A stretch of DNA of 64,000 nucleotides from the NCBI GenBank assembly GCA_000230935.2, contig AGIQ01000004.1, positions 186,001-250,000 on the forward strand. The letters run 5' to 3'. Source of the DNA: Mycolicibacterium rhodesiae JS60 (GTDB taxonomy: Bacteria; Actinomycetota; Actinomycetes; Mycobacteriales; Mycobacteriaceae). Shown piece after piece: positions 16,535 to 25,607 of the stretch. How positions within the stretch are numbered: the stretch's first letter is position 1; every line of letters starts with the position of its first letter. Under the pieces are notes generated by a model, which saw nothing but the letters and a program-made list of their open reading frames with translations, made no database searches and was not told the DNA's origin. The position numbers and the translations under genes are program-made.

Positions 16535-17419
16535 GTGGCAATCGCACAGCAGTACGTCCCGGGAGTGGTGGTCCCGCTTCCCTCGCGCAGCAAAGCCGCG
16601 CTCGCGCTGAGTCAGTACTTCCGCGGCACCTCCGTGTCGAGCTGGGTCGCCTTCGGCGCGTTGGCGGCGATGTTCCTGGTGGCGATCTTCGCGCACGCTC
16701 TGGCCCCCTTCGATCCGCTGGTGCCGGCGGGAAAGCCGATGACGGCACCCAGCGCCGAAAACTGGCTGGGCACCGACACCGTGGGCCGTGACGTGCTGTC
16801 CCGGGTCGTCGTCGGCATGTCCACAAGCTGGTGGGGCGCGTTGGCCGTGGTCGCCTCCGGCGTGGTCATCGGGGGCCTCGTCGGCCTGGTCGCCGGCGCG
16901 ATGGGCGGGATCGTCGACGCCACGCTGATGCGGATCACCGATGTCTTCCTCTCCATGCCTGGACCGATCCTGGCGATCGCCGTGGTCGCCGCTATGGGCC
17001 CGTCCTACATCCACACACTGATCGGGGTCGCGATCGTGTGGTGGCCGCTCTACGCGCGGATAGTCCGGGCCGAGGTTCGCAAACTGCGCGCCTCGCCCCA
17101 TATGGAGGCGGCCCGCATCGCCGGCGCTGGCTGGCGGCGCCAACTCACCCGCCACCTGCTGCCGGGTGCCGTCCCGGTCACCATCATCACCGCCAGCCTC
17201 GATATCTCTGCCTTGGTGCTGCTGCTATCGGGCCTGTCCTTCCTGGGTCTGGGAGCGCCACAGCCCGCACCCGAACTGGGCGCCATGAGTGCCCAGGGGC
17301 TGACCTACATTTTCAGCGCTTGGTGGATCCCGATCTTCCCAGCTATCGCGGTCGGGCTCATCGCAATTGTCAGCAACTTCGCCGGTGACGCGCTGCGCGA
17401 CCGTATCCGCGACCGCTGA
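16535..17419 (+). CDS. Peptide/nickel-type ABC importer permease (DppC-like)
   Basis: 294 residues from GTG 16535, which has GGAGGAGG at 16522-16529; an earlier GTG at 16448 in frame is weaker. The DppC/OppC signatures are the N-terminal helix followed by APFDPLVPAG, NWLGTDTVGRDVLSRVVVGMSTS, and the EAA loop MEAARIAGAGWRRQLTRHLLPG. Five or six membrane segments are visible. The DppB partner follows after 15 bases. The pair plus the ATPase at 8944 and the broken binding protein would make a whole importer, but the genes lie in three separate places, with monooxygenase genes between. Confidence 0.92.
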   Translation: MAIAQQYVPGVVVPLPSRSKAALALSQYFRGTSVSSWVAFGALAAMFLVAIFAHALAPFDPLVPAGKPMTAPSAENWLGTDTVGRDVLSRVVVGMSTSWWGALAVVASGVVIGGLVGLVAGAMGGIVDATLMRITDVFLSMPGPILAIAVVAAMGPSYIHTLIGVAIVWWPLYARIVRAEVRKLRASPHMEAARIAGAGWRRQLTRHLLPGAVPVTIITASLDISALVLLLSGLSFLGLGAPQPAPELGAMSAQGLTYIFSAWWIPIFPAIAVGLIAIVSNFAGDALRDRIRDR

Positions 17420-17434
17420 CCGGGAGAGACCGTC

Positions 17435-18430
17435 ATGGTGACGACCCTCGGCCGGCGCTTCCTGGGTGCCATCCCCGTTCTCCTCGCTCTGATCGCAGTT
17501 GTCTTCACGCTGCAGAAGATCGCCCCGGTGGATCCGGTGGTGGCACTGGTCGGCGAGAAGGCACCGCCAGAGGTCTACGAAGCCGCCCGGGAAAAGCTCG
17601 GACTCAACGACCCGCTGCCGGTGCAGTTGATCACCTATCTCGGCAAGGCAATGCGGGGCGATCTCGGAGTCTCCACCGTGACCCGCACTCCGGTGGTCGA
17701 CAACATCCTCGAATTCCTGCCCGTGACATTGGAATTGGTGTTCCTAGCCACAATCCTGATCGCGGTGATCGGGTTCTTCCTGGGCTTGGCGACCGCACAG
17801 GGATGGCGCGGTTCGGGTGTGCTGCGGGTGGTGATGATCTCCGGTGCGTCCGTGCCGGTGTTCCTGGCCTGCCTGCTGGCGATGCTCATCTTCTACCGCT
17901 GGCTCGGCATCCTGCCCGTCACTGGACAGACGTCGGCCTACGACGCGCCCACCGGGCCAACACGTTTCCTGCTCATCGACAGCCTGCTGGCGGGCCGGCC
18001 GGCGCTGTTCTGGGACGCGCTCAAACACCTCATCCTGCCGGCGCTGTGCATCGCCATCACACCGGCGGTCGCGGTCGGACGGGTGCTGCGCAGCAGTCTG
18101 GAAGGAACCATGCGGGCCGAGTACACCCGCACGGCCCGGGCCAAAGGCCTTGGCGAGAAACGCATCCTGATCCAGCACGCGCTCCGCAACGCGGTCGGGC
18201 CGGTATTTGCGTTACTGGGATTGCAGCTGGCCGGGATGATCGGCAACAGCATCGTGGTCGAGATGATCTTCGCCCGGCCGGGCATCGGCCTTTTCATCGC
18301 CCAGGCTATCTCCAAGGGCGACTTCAACACCATCGCCGGCGTCACACTGGTGATCGGCATCCTCTACGTCTTGGCCAACATCGTCGTCGATGTCATGCAG
18401 GCTGCCGCAGACCCGCGCGTCGCCGTCTGA
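17435..18430 (+). CDS. Peptide/nickel-type ABC importer permease (DppB-like)
   Basis: 331 residues. N-terminal helix RRFLGAIPVLLALIAVVFTL, then the family loop with REKLGLNDPLPVQLITYLGKAMRGDLGVS and the EAA motif RTARAKGLGEKRILIQHALRNAVGPV, followed by EMIFARPGIGLFIAQAI. These are DppB/OppB hallmarks, and six membrane segments are expected. It lies 15 bases downstream of the DppC partner and before the fused exporter. Confidence 0.92.
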   Translation: MVTTLGRRFLGAIPVLLALIAVVFTLQKIAPVDPVVALVGEKAPPEVYEAAREKLGLNDPLPVQLITYLGKAMRGDLGVSTVTRTPVVDNILEFLPVTLELVFLATILIAVIGFFLGLATAQGWRGSGVLRVVMISGASVPVFLACLLAMLIFYRWLGILPVTGQTSAYDAPTGPTRFLLIDSLLAGRPALFWDALKHLILPALCIAITPAVAVGRVLRSSLEGTMRAEYTRTARAKGLGEKRILIQHALRNAVGPVFALLGLQLAGMIGNSIVVEMIFARPGIGLFIAQAISKGDFNTIAGVTLVIGILYVLANIVVDVMQAAADPRVAV

Positions 18431-18505
18431 AGCCTCCCAGGTAGCGCAATCCGTGCGCAACCGCGCGGTTTCCGGCTGGACTCGACGAGCCGGTGCTATG
18501 GAGTA

Positions 18506-21500
18506 ATGACAACTCCACTCGGCATTCGGGAAGCAGAAGCCAGCGAGCCCCCTTCGGAACCCCCGGTCGAGTCGGAGCACGATCAGCGTTACGGACGCGG
18601 CACACTGCGCCTCCTGGCACCGGTTCTCAGCCGTCGCAACCGATTCGGGATCTGGGCGGGCGTGGTGCTGGCCATCATCGCCATGGGACTGCTCGGCCTG
18701 ATCCCGCTCATCCAGCAGATCATCCTCGACGACGCGATCGTCGAACACCGGCGCTCACTTCCGCTGTGGATTGGCATCCTGCTGGCCGCGGGACTGGCCA
18801 GCTTCGTGGCCAACTACGCGCGCCGCTCCGTCGGCGGGCGCGCGGCGGTCCGGGCCCAGCGTGACCTGCAGGTCAGGGTGCATCGCCATATGCAGTACCT
18901 GGACGCCTCACGCCGTGCCGAGCTGCGGGCGGGCGACATCATGTCCCGGGCCACCAGCGACCTGACCCTGATCCAGATGTTCCTGCAACAACTGGGGATC
19001 GCCTACGGCAACATCGCACTGCTGATCGTCTCTCTGGTCGTGATGCTGGTGCTGTCGCCGCTGCTGGCAATGATCATGGTGGTGTCGGTACCGACCTTCC
19101 TGCTGGTAGCGATGCGGTTCCGGAGCGGTTCGTTCCCGGCGAGCTGGATGGACCAACGCTTCCAGGGCAGCGTCGCCGGCGTGGTGGAAGAGGCGGTCAC
19201 CGGCGTCCGCGTCGTTAAGGCGTTCGGTCAGGAGAGCCAGGAGCAGGACGCGCTGCACGCCGAGGCGGGCAAGCTCTTTCAGTCCCGGCTGCGCACGGCC
19301 CGGATCACGGCCGTGTATTCCGCGGCGCTGGACGCCATTCCGGGGCTTACTCAGCTCGCGGTGCTCGCGCTAGGTGGCTGGCTGGTCATGGAAGGCCGGG
19401 TCTCACTGGGGGTGTTTTTGGCCTTCGGCAGCTACATCCTGCAACTCGTCGCCCCAGTGCGCTTCCTGTCCGGGCTGATGGCCACCAGCCAGCAGGCGCG
19501 CGCGGGAGCACAACGGATTGTCGAGCTGCTGTCGATCCAGTCGCGCGTGCAGGAGCAGCCCGACCCCGTCGAGCTCACCGATCCGGTCGGCCTAGTGCAG
19601 CTCGACCACGTCGACTTCGCCTACCCGGGTGGTGAGCCGGTCCTGCACGACATCTGCCTGCGCATCGAGCCGGGGGAGAAGATCGCGATCGTCGGGGCGT
19701 CGGGCTCCGGGAAGTCGACGCTGGCCCATCTTCTGGCGCGCTTCCACGACGCGACGGCGGGCACCGTGCTGATCGACGGCCGCGACATCCGCGACTACAG
19801 CCTGACCTCGCTGCGCGCCGCGGTCGGCATCGTGTTCGAGGAGGGATTCCTGTTCTCGACCACCATCAGGGACAACATCGCGTTCGGCCGCCCCGATGCC
19901 ACCGATGACGAGGTCGAGCACGCCGCCGTGGCCGCGCACGCGCACGGCTTCGTCGCGGGACTGCCCGAGGGCTACGGCACGCTGGTCGGCGAGCGCGGCT
20001 TCACCCTTTCCGGTGGCCAGCGGCAGCGGCTGGCGCTGGCCCGTGCGGCGCTGACCAACCCGACCGTCCTCATCCTCGACGACGCCACCTCGGCCATCGA
20101 CGCCCGCACCGAGCACGCCGTGCACCGCTCGCTGGAGCAGGTGCTAGCCCGGCGGACGACCGTGCTCATCGCGCACCGGCATTCGACGCTGATGCTCGCC
20201 GACCGGGTGATCGTGCTGGACCGGGGCCGGATCGTCGACACTGGCACGACCGAAGATCTGATGGCGCGCTCCCAACTGTTCCGCGATCTGCTGACCGGTC
20301 CCGACGCCCAATCCGGCGACACGACGGTGGTTGTGGGGCCCGTGAGCGACCTCGATCCGGCGGCCTGGCCCGAGGGCGTCTCGCGGCTGGGCGCACCGAA
20401 AATGAGCAGCTTCACCAGCGAGGCTGCCACCAGAGCGGCCTCCGGATCGCACGGGCCCGGGATGACCGGCGACGCCTCGACGCTGGCCGGGCTTGCGAGC
20501 GTGTCCCCCAAGCTGCTGGACGCGGTGGAGGCATTGCCGCCGCTGCGCGGCGAGCCTGACATCGACCTGGCGGAGGCGGCCGCACCGGTCCGCGATCTCA
20601 CCATGACCAGTGTGTTCCGGCCGTTCCGCCGACCGCTGCTGCTGGCAAGCATCCTGGTGGTGTTCGACGGGGTGTTGTGGATATCGGCACCCATTCTGAT
20701 CCGGTTCGGGCTCGATCACGGCGTCCTGAAGAGCTCTCACCGGGCGCTGGCCGCGGTATGCCTGGTGCTCGCTGTGATCCAGGTGCTCATCTGGGTCAAC
20801 ACCAGGGTGATGGTCGTCTTCACCCAGCGAACCGCCGAGCGGATGCTGTTCGGCCTGCGGGTGCGGACCTTCGCCCATCTGCAGCGGCTTGCGCTCAACT
20901 ACTACGAGCAGTACATGGCGGGCCACATCATGACCCGGATGACCTCGGATGTGGAGGCTTTTGCCCAGCTGCTCCAGCAGGGCCTGCTGACCGCGATGGT
21001 GAGCCTGCTGTCTTGCGCCGGGGTCGCGGTTGCCCTGGCGATTTTCGACCCGCAGCTGGCCCTGGCAACCGCGGTGGTGCTGCCGTTTCTGATCGCCTCG
21101 ACGCTGTGGTTCCGGCACGAGTCCGGGCGGACATACCTGCTGGCCCGCGAGCGGGTGTCAGTGCTGTACGGCAACATGCAGGAAAGCCTGGCGGGGGTGG
21201 CGGTGAGCCAGGCCTACTGTCAGCAACCGGCCAACCAGGCGCGGTTCGAGGTACTGGCCGACGCCTACTGCGCGGCGCGGGTCCGTTCGGCCGAGCTGAT
21301 GGCCCGGTTCTTCCCGTTCCTGTTGCTACTCAGTACGGTCGCGAAGGCGATCGCCTTGGGGTTCGCAGCGCCCCGGCTGGCGGCGGGTGACCTCAGCTAT
21401 GGCGTGCTGATCGCCTTCCTGCTCTACCTGGACCAGTTCTTCACTCCCATTCAGCAGCTGTCCTTCGTGTTCGACCAGTGGCTGCAAGCCCGGGTGGCGA

Positions 21501-22321
21501 TGACCCAGTTGCGCGAACTCTTGCGCACACCGAGCGCCACGCCGGCGGCAGCGTCGGGTGTGCGCCGGGAGCACCTCGAGGGCCGGATTCAGCTGGACCA
21601 CGTCACGTTCGTTTACCCGAGCAACGGGTTGGTCGCGATGAACGATGTGACCCTGGATATCCCGGCGGGGCAGTCGCTGGCGTTGGTCGGCACCACCGGG
21701 GCAGGTAAGTCGACACTGGTCAAGCTGATCGCCCGGTTCTACGACACCACCTCCGGCACGGTGCTCATCGACGGGGTGCCGATCAAGGAGCTCGATCTGG
21801 TGGCGTACCGACGCCAACTGGGCTATGTCCCACAGGAGCCGTTTCTGTTCTCTGGGACGATCCGCTCCAACATCGCCTACGGCAACCCGGACGCGCCCGA
21901 TCTCGTGGTCGAACAGGCGGCCCGCGCGGTCGGAGCTCACGCCTTCATCGCCGCGCTGCCCTACGGATACCACACTCCGGTCAGTGAGCAGGGCAGGTCG
22001 TTGTCGGCCGGGCAGCGCCAGCTACTCGGGCTCGCCCGCGCGCTACTGGTCGACCCGCGCATCCTGCTGCTGGACGAGGCCACCGCCAACCTGGATCTGG
22101 CGACCGAGGCACAGGTCCAGCGCGCCATGGCGCAGGTGTCGCGCGGCCGTACCACGATCGTCATCGCGCACCGGCTGCAGACCGCTCGAGCAGCGCAACG
22201 CGTGCTGGTTGTCGACAACGGGCTCATCGTCGAGGACGGCTCCCACGACGAACTGCTCGCGCTGGGCGGCCGCTACGCCGAGCTCTGGTCGGCCAACAGC
22301 CGGCTTCACCCGGTGACCTGA
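18506..22321 (+). CDS. Fused two-half ABC exporter (MDR type) with asymmetric nucleotide sites
   Basis: 1271 residues: membrane domain (about 35-330), NBD1 (350-590), linker, second membrane domain (700-980), NBD2 (1020-1260). NBD1 has Walker A GASGSGKS and signature LSGGQRQR, but the Walker B ends LILDDATSAID, where the usual catalytic Glu is Asp, and the Q-loop reads VFEEGFLF with Glu for Gln. NBD2 is canonical (GTTGAGKST, YVPQEPFLFSGT, LSAGQRQ, LLLDEATANLD). This is the pattern of heterodimeric exporters with one degenerate site, here in one chain. From memory it resembles M. tuberculosis Rv0194 in layout. The likely role is efflux of a lipophilic or toxic compound. GCGCAAT lies 55 bases upstream of the ATG. 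Confidence 0.9.
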   Translation: MTTPLGIREAEASEPPSEPPVESEHDQRYGRGTLRLLAPVLSRRNRFGIWAGVVLAIIAMGLLGLIPLIQQIILDDAIVEHRRSLPLWIGILLAAGLASFVANYARRSVGGRAAVRAQRDLQVRVHRHMQYLDASRRAELRAGDIMSRATSDLTLIQMFLQQLGIAYGNIALLIVSLVVMLVLSPLLAMIMVVSVPTFLLVAMRFRSGSFPASWMDQRFQGSVAGVVEEAVTGVRVVKAFGQESQEQDALHAEAGKLFQSRLRTARITAVYSAALDAIPGLTQLAVLALGGWLVMEGRVSLGVFLAFGSYILQLVAPVRFLSGLMATSQQARAGAQRIVELLSIQSRVQEQPDPVELTDPVGLVQLDHVDFAYPGGEPVLHDICLRIEPGEKIAIVGASGSGKSTLAHLLARFHDATAGTVLIDGRDIRDYSLTSLRAAVGIVFEEGFLFSTTIRDNIAFGRPDATDDEVEHAAVAAHAHGFVAGLPEGYGTLVGERGFTLSGGQRQRLALARAALTNPTVLILDDATSAIDARTEHAVHRSLEQVLARRTTVLIAHRHSTLMLADRVIVLDRGRIVDTGTTEDLMARSQLFRDLLTGPDAQSGDTTVVVGPVSDLDPAAWPEGVSRLGAPKMSSFTSEAATRAASGSHGPGMTGDASTLAGLASVSPKLLDAVEALPPLRGEPDIDLAEAAAPVRDLTMTSVFRPFRRPLLLASILVVFDGVLWISAPILIRFGLDHGVLKSSHRALAAVCLVLAVIQVLIWVNTRVMVVFTQRTAERMLFGLRVRTFAHLQRLALNYYEQYMAGHIMTRMTSDVEAFAQLLQQGLLTAMVSLLSCAGVAVALAIFDPQLALATAVVLPFLIASTLWFRHESGRTYLLARERVSVLYGNMQESLAGVAVSQAYCQQPANQARFEVLADAYCAARVRSAELMARFFPFLLLLSTVAKAIALGFAAPRLAAGDLSYGVLIAFLLYLDQFFTPIQQLSFVFDQWLQARVAMTQLRELLRTPSATPAAASGVRREHLEGRIQLDHVTFVYPSNGLVAMNDVTLDIPAGQSLALVGTTGAGKSTLVKLIARFYDTTSGTVLIDGVPIKELDLVAYRRQLGYVPQEPFLFSGTIRSNIAYGNPDAPDLVVEQAARAVGAHAFIAALPYGYHTPVSEQGRSLSAGQRQLLGLARALLVDPRILLLDEATANLDLATEAQVQRAMAQVSRGRTTIVIAHRLQTARAAQRVLVVDNGLIVEDGSHDELLALGGRYAELWSANSRLHPVT

Positions 22322-22340
22322 ACGCTTCGCCTGACCAGCC

Positions 22341-23111
22341 TCAGGCCGAGCGCGAGGCGCACGCAGTGAAAGCGATCCGGTCGCTTCGCATCCGGAACTG
22401 CGAGAGCGCCCGCGGCTGCCCGCAGGCGTCCTCGAGGATGTCCTCCAGGAAGATCATCGGTGCGCCGAGTTCGACACCGACCAGCGCCGCGGACTGCTCG
22501 TCGGCCGCGGTCGCACCGATCGTGGTACGGCTGCCCGTGATCTTGACATCGAGCCGCCGCTCGAGGAAGAGGATGGGGTCGGGCTCGTCGACCTCTAGGT
22601 TGTGGGAGTCGTCGGGGTGCAGGGCGATGTAACTGACCGCGATCCCCAGCGGCTGTTTGTCCTGAGCCAGCAGCGACTCGATCATGAGTACCGTCCAGTC
22701 GGGCGGGAGCCGCAGCCGGTCGCGCACCACGCGCAGGCTGCCCAGGGGCCGGTACTCGAGCGTCTTGAGCTCGGTGCGGATGCTGGAGTCACCACCGAAC
22801 TCCCGCACCGGCGAGATGTGATTGATGCGCAACATCAGCGCCCCCGCCGAACGGGTGCCGCGCTTGGGGCTGCGGGTGACCAGGCCGTCCTTGGCGAGCT
22901 GCTGCAGCACCGCCCGGACAGTGTTGCGGCTCGCCGACAGCGCGTCGATGAGCTCGCCCTCGACGAGGAACTGGTCGCCCTGCCCGTTCTGCAGGGTCGA
23001 CCGCAACAGGTCGTAAGTCCGGCGTAGCGAATTGTTCAGGCGGTCCGGCGTCCGCCGGTTCCGCTGATAGACGGTCTCTGGCCGCACGGGCCCGGTCGGT
23101 CGGGGCCTCAC
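22341..23111 (-). CDS. GntR-family transcription regulator with UTRA domain, paralogue A
   Basis: 256 residues from GTG 23111. The N-terminal winged helix (FLVEGELIDALSASRNTVRAVLQQLAKDGLVTRSPKRGT, about residues 48-88) is followed by a UTRA ligand domain (LGSLRVVRDRLRLPPDWTVLMIESLL; PMIFLEDILEDACGQPRALSQFRMRSDRIAF). UTRA regulators usually respond to a small effector related to the pathway they control. It is divergent from the monooxygenase at 23404. The start overlaps the stop of a 15-codon leader ORF (GTGA). It is closely related to the regulator at 25509. Confidence 0.9.
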   Translation of the reverse strand: MRPRPTGPVRPETVYQRNRRTPDRLNNSLRRTYDLLRSTLQNGQGDQFLVEGELIDALSASRNTVRAVLQQLAKDGLVTRSPKRGTRSAGALMLRINHISPVREFGGDSSIRTELKTLEYRPLGSLRVVRDRLRLPPDWTVLMIESLLAQDKQPLGIAVSYIALHPDDSHNLEVDEPDPILFLERRLDVKITGSRTTIGATAADEQSAALVGVELGAPMIFLEDILEDACGQPRALSQFRMRSDRIAFTACASRSA

Positions 23112-23155
23112 TGCACACCGCCGCCGGTCCAGAGCTCGTGAAGGCCGATTCTCAT
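23108..23155 (-). CDS. Possible 15-residue leader peptide coupled to the GntR gene
   Basis: ATG 23155 has a near-ideal Shine-Dalgarno, AGGAGG at 23161-23166 with a 5-base gap. It reads MRIGLHELWTGGGVQ and stops at TGA, which overlaps the GTG start of the GntR gene (GTGA). The GntR start has no ribosome site of its own, so it probably depends on translation of this short frame. It may be a regulatory leader, or the leftover 5' end of a longer gene. Confidence 0.5.
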   Translation of the reverse strand: MRIGLHELWTGGGVQ

Positions 23156-23266
23156 GGGATCCTCCTGTTCGGGCGTGTTGGGGAAGGTGGTAATCCCAGC
23201 TAACAAAGTGCGTGTTTCAGGCGTTCGCCGGTACGGAGTCGGGGACTTTACGCGGGCGTCTCCAGC

Positions 23267-23284
23267 AGGTGATCACCATCACCT
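23267..23284. promoter_or_regulatory. Candidate operator in the GntR/monooxygenase divergent region
   Basis: AGGTGA and TCACCT flank a 6-base spacer (23267-23284), and the inner GGTGATCACC (23268-23277) is itself a perfect palindrome. It lies about midway between the divergent GntR and monooxygenase genes. GntR autoregulation from such a site is common, but binding here is inferred. Confidence 0.4.
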
Positions 23285-23403
23285 CGGGTGCGGGGTCACC
23301 ACGAACACCGGCGCAGCGTAATCGAGTCGTTCGGCGTCCGACATACCCCGATGACCCGTGCCGGATTGGGTGAGCACAACCGACTGGACGAGGAGATGCT
23401 TAC

Positions 23404-24720
23404 GTGGACGGCAACCGGAGAATGCACCTGGCCTGGTTTCTTGGGGACGGTTTCGGAGTCCATGACTGGAACAGCCCCTGGCGGGGGACCGCGGCAACGG
23501 AGTGGATGAATGGGGAGTTCTACCTCGACTTCATCCGGGCACTCGAGCGAGCCCGCTTCGACTACCTCATCATCGAGGACTCCGCCTATGTTCCCGACGG
23601 GTATGAGAAGTCGACGCGGTATTACCTGCAGAATGCGCGGTCGGTGCCCAAGCACGATCCGGCTGTGTTGGCGACGCTGATGCTCGGGGCCACCCGGCAC
23701 ATCGGTGTGGTTCCGACGCTGGCGGTGACCGAGTATCAGCCATACCTGCTCGCCCGGCTGGTCTCGACGCTCGACAACGTGTCAGGTGGGCGGGCCGGAT
23801 GGAACATCGTCACCGGCAGCTCGGATCGGGCCGCCCAAAACTATGGCAGGCCCACTCAACCGGCGCACGACCTGCGTTACGAGATCGCCCAGGAGATGAC
23901 CGACGCCGTGCGTGCTCTGTGGTCGTCGTGGGATGCGGATTCGATTGTCGCCGAGCTGGAATCGGGAATCTTCGCCGATCATCAGAAGGTGCGGCCGGTG
24001 GATTTCGAGGGTCGGTTCTTCCGGACCCGCGGCCCGCTGAACACCGCGCCTCCGCCGCAGGGCCGCCCCGCGCTGATTCAGGCCGGCGGTTCCCCGGCGG
24101 GCCGGGCGTTCGCGGCTCGCAACGCCGACAGCATCATCGCCGCTGCTACGTCCGTGGAGGAGATGAAGGAATACCGCGACGATGTCCGCGGCCGGGCGGA
24201 GGCGGCCGGACGCGACCCCGACGACGTCAAGGTGCTGTTCTTGTGTACGCCATTTCTGGGCGAGACCCGCGCCGAGGCGGTCGACCGAAAGAAGCGGCAC
24301 GATGACGAGCTGTGGGCGCGACCCGAGATCGGGCTTGCCGGACTCGGTTTCATCACCGACATCGACTTCTCGCCCTATGACGTCGACACCCCGCTGGCCG
24401 ACCTCGCGACATCGTTCACGACCAACGGCCACCAGAGTTCACTGGCCGCGCGGCTGGGCGACCCATGCCGCACACTGCGCGAGGTGGCGACGCAACCACA
24501 TGCGATTGAACCGGTGGGCACCCCCGAGGAGGTCGCTGCCGAACTCGGGGCGATGATCGGTGCCGTCGGCGGAGACGGAGTGCTGTTCTACGTCGGCCCG
24601 CTGAACCGGCGTGTGGTGGCCGAGATCACCGACGGCTTGGTTCCCGAACTGCAGCGGCAGGGGCTGTCCCGCTCGGGCTACGACTCGCCGTTCCTGCGGG
24701 GCAACCTGACAAGTTTCTGA
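23404..24720 (+). CDS. LLM-class FMNH2-dependent monooxygenase, copy 5 (divergent)
   Basis: 438 residues from GTG 23404 with GAGGAG upstream (an ATG 18 bases later, MHLAWFLGDGFG, is an alternative). It is the most distant of the six paralogues: FYLDFIRALERARFDYLIIEDSAYVP and RAGWNIVTGSSDRAAQNYG align with the others, but the C-terminus ends SGYDSPFLRGNLTSF and lacks the RTEYT...LREF ending. It resembles other NtaA/SnaA/DszA proteins. Divergent from GntR paralogue A, and so probably its regulatory target. The following GntR paralogue B is convergent with it, only nine bases apart. Confidence 0.9.
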   Translation: MDGNRRMHLAWFLGDGFGVHDWNSPWRGTAATEWMNGEFYLDFIRALERARFDYLIIEDSAYVPDGYEKSTRYYLQNARSVPKHDPAVLATLMLGATRHIGVVPTLAVTEYQPYLLARLVSTLDNVSGGRAGWNIVTGSSDRAAQNYGRPTQPAHDLRYEIAQEMTDAVRALWSSWDADSIVAELESGIFADHQKVRPVDFEGRFFRTRGPLNTAPPPQGRPALIQAGGSPAGRAFAARNADSIIAAATSVEEMKEYRDDVRGRAEAAGRDPDDVKVLFLCTPFLGETRAEAVDRKKRHDDELWARPEIGLAGLGFITDIDFSPYDVDTPLADLATSFTTNGHQSSLAARLGDPCRTLREVATQPHAIEPVGTPEEVAAELGAMIGAVGGDGVLFYVGPLNRRVVAEITDGLVPELQRQGLSRSGYDSPFLRGNLTSF

Positions 24721-24729
24721 CCGCCTGCA

Positions 24730-25509
24730 TCACGCGGTGCGGCGGGCGACGGCCGAGAAGGCCACCCGGTCGGCCCTCAGCCGCAGCTGCGACAACGCGC
24801 GAGGCTGGCCGTACTCGTCTTCGATGACGTCCTCCAGCCAGATGACCGGTGCGCCCATGTCGATGCCGACCAGTTCCGCGGTCTGCCGATCGGCAGCAAT
24901 CGCACCGACGGTGGTCTGACTGTCACCGATCCGTATTCCGATCTGATGCTCCAGAACGTGGATGACGTCGGACTGGTCGACGTCGATGTGTGCGGACTGC
25001 TCCTCGGTGACGGCGATGTAGTTGACCGACAGGCCCAGCGGCTGGCCGTCCTCGAGCAATAAGCTCTCGATCATCAGCACGGTCCAATCGGCCGGCAGCC
25101 GCAGCCTGTCGCGCACTATCGGCGGACACCCCAGCGACCGCGACTCCAGCGTTCGCGCCTGCACCTCGGTCAACCGGTCGATGGGAAGTACCAGCGCGCC
25201 GGTGGCTTTCGTTCCGTTTTTCGGCTCTCGGGTCACCAGGCCCTCCCGGGCGAGTTGCTGCAGCACCGTGCGAATCGTGCTGCGGCTTGCCGAGAGTGCC
25301 TCGGTGAGTTCGCTTTCCACCAACGGACGATCGCGGTGGCCGGTGGTGACAAGCGTGGAACGCAGCAGGTCGTAGGTGCGCCGGGGTGAATTGTTCAACC
25401 GGTCGGGACTTTGGCGCTGACGTTGGTAGCGGACCTCTGGGCGGACGTAGCCCGCGGCGTGGAAGCGGGGCTGATGACTACCGTACGGTGCTTGATCGCC
25501 TGGTCTCAC
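24730..25509 (-). CDS. GntR-family transcription regulator with UTRA domain, paralogue B
   Basis: 259 residues from GTG 25509, which has GGAAAGGAG eight bases upstream; an ATG at 25560 in frame would add 17 residues without a ribosome site. Winged helix LVESELTEALSASRSTIRTVLQQLAREGLVTREPKNGT and UTRA domain (TVLMIESLLLEDGQPLGLSVNYIAV; PVIWLEDVIEDEYGQPRALSQLRLRADRVAF) closely parallel paralogue A. It lies 98 bases downstream of, and on the same strand as, the monooxygenase-RibBA-MFS operon, so it may be that operon's own regulator. Upstream of the start is AGGGAC-CAAA-GTCCCT (around 25538-25553), a possible operator. Confidence 0.9.
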   Translation of the reverse strand: MRPGDQAPYGSHQPRFHAAGYVRPEVRYQRQRQSPDRLNNSPRRTYDLLRSTLVTTGHRDRPLVESELTEALSASRSTIRTVLQQLAREGLVTREPKNGTKATGALVLPIDRLTEVQARTLESRSLGCPPIVRDRLRLPADWTVLMIESLLLEDGQPLGLSVNYIAVTEEQSAHIDVDQSDVIHVLEHQIGIRIGDSQTTVGAIAADRQTAELVGIDMGAPVIWLEDVIEDEYGQPRALSQLRLRADRVAFSAVARRTA

Positions 25510-25607
25510 GGTCGGTGCTCCTTTCCCAAGGATCAGGGACCAAAGTCCCTTGCCTACCATGAGACCATCTGATTGTTAACTGAGGCCGCGTGGACGCGAC
25601 GTCTGGG

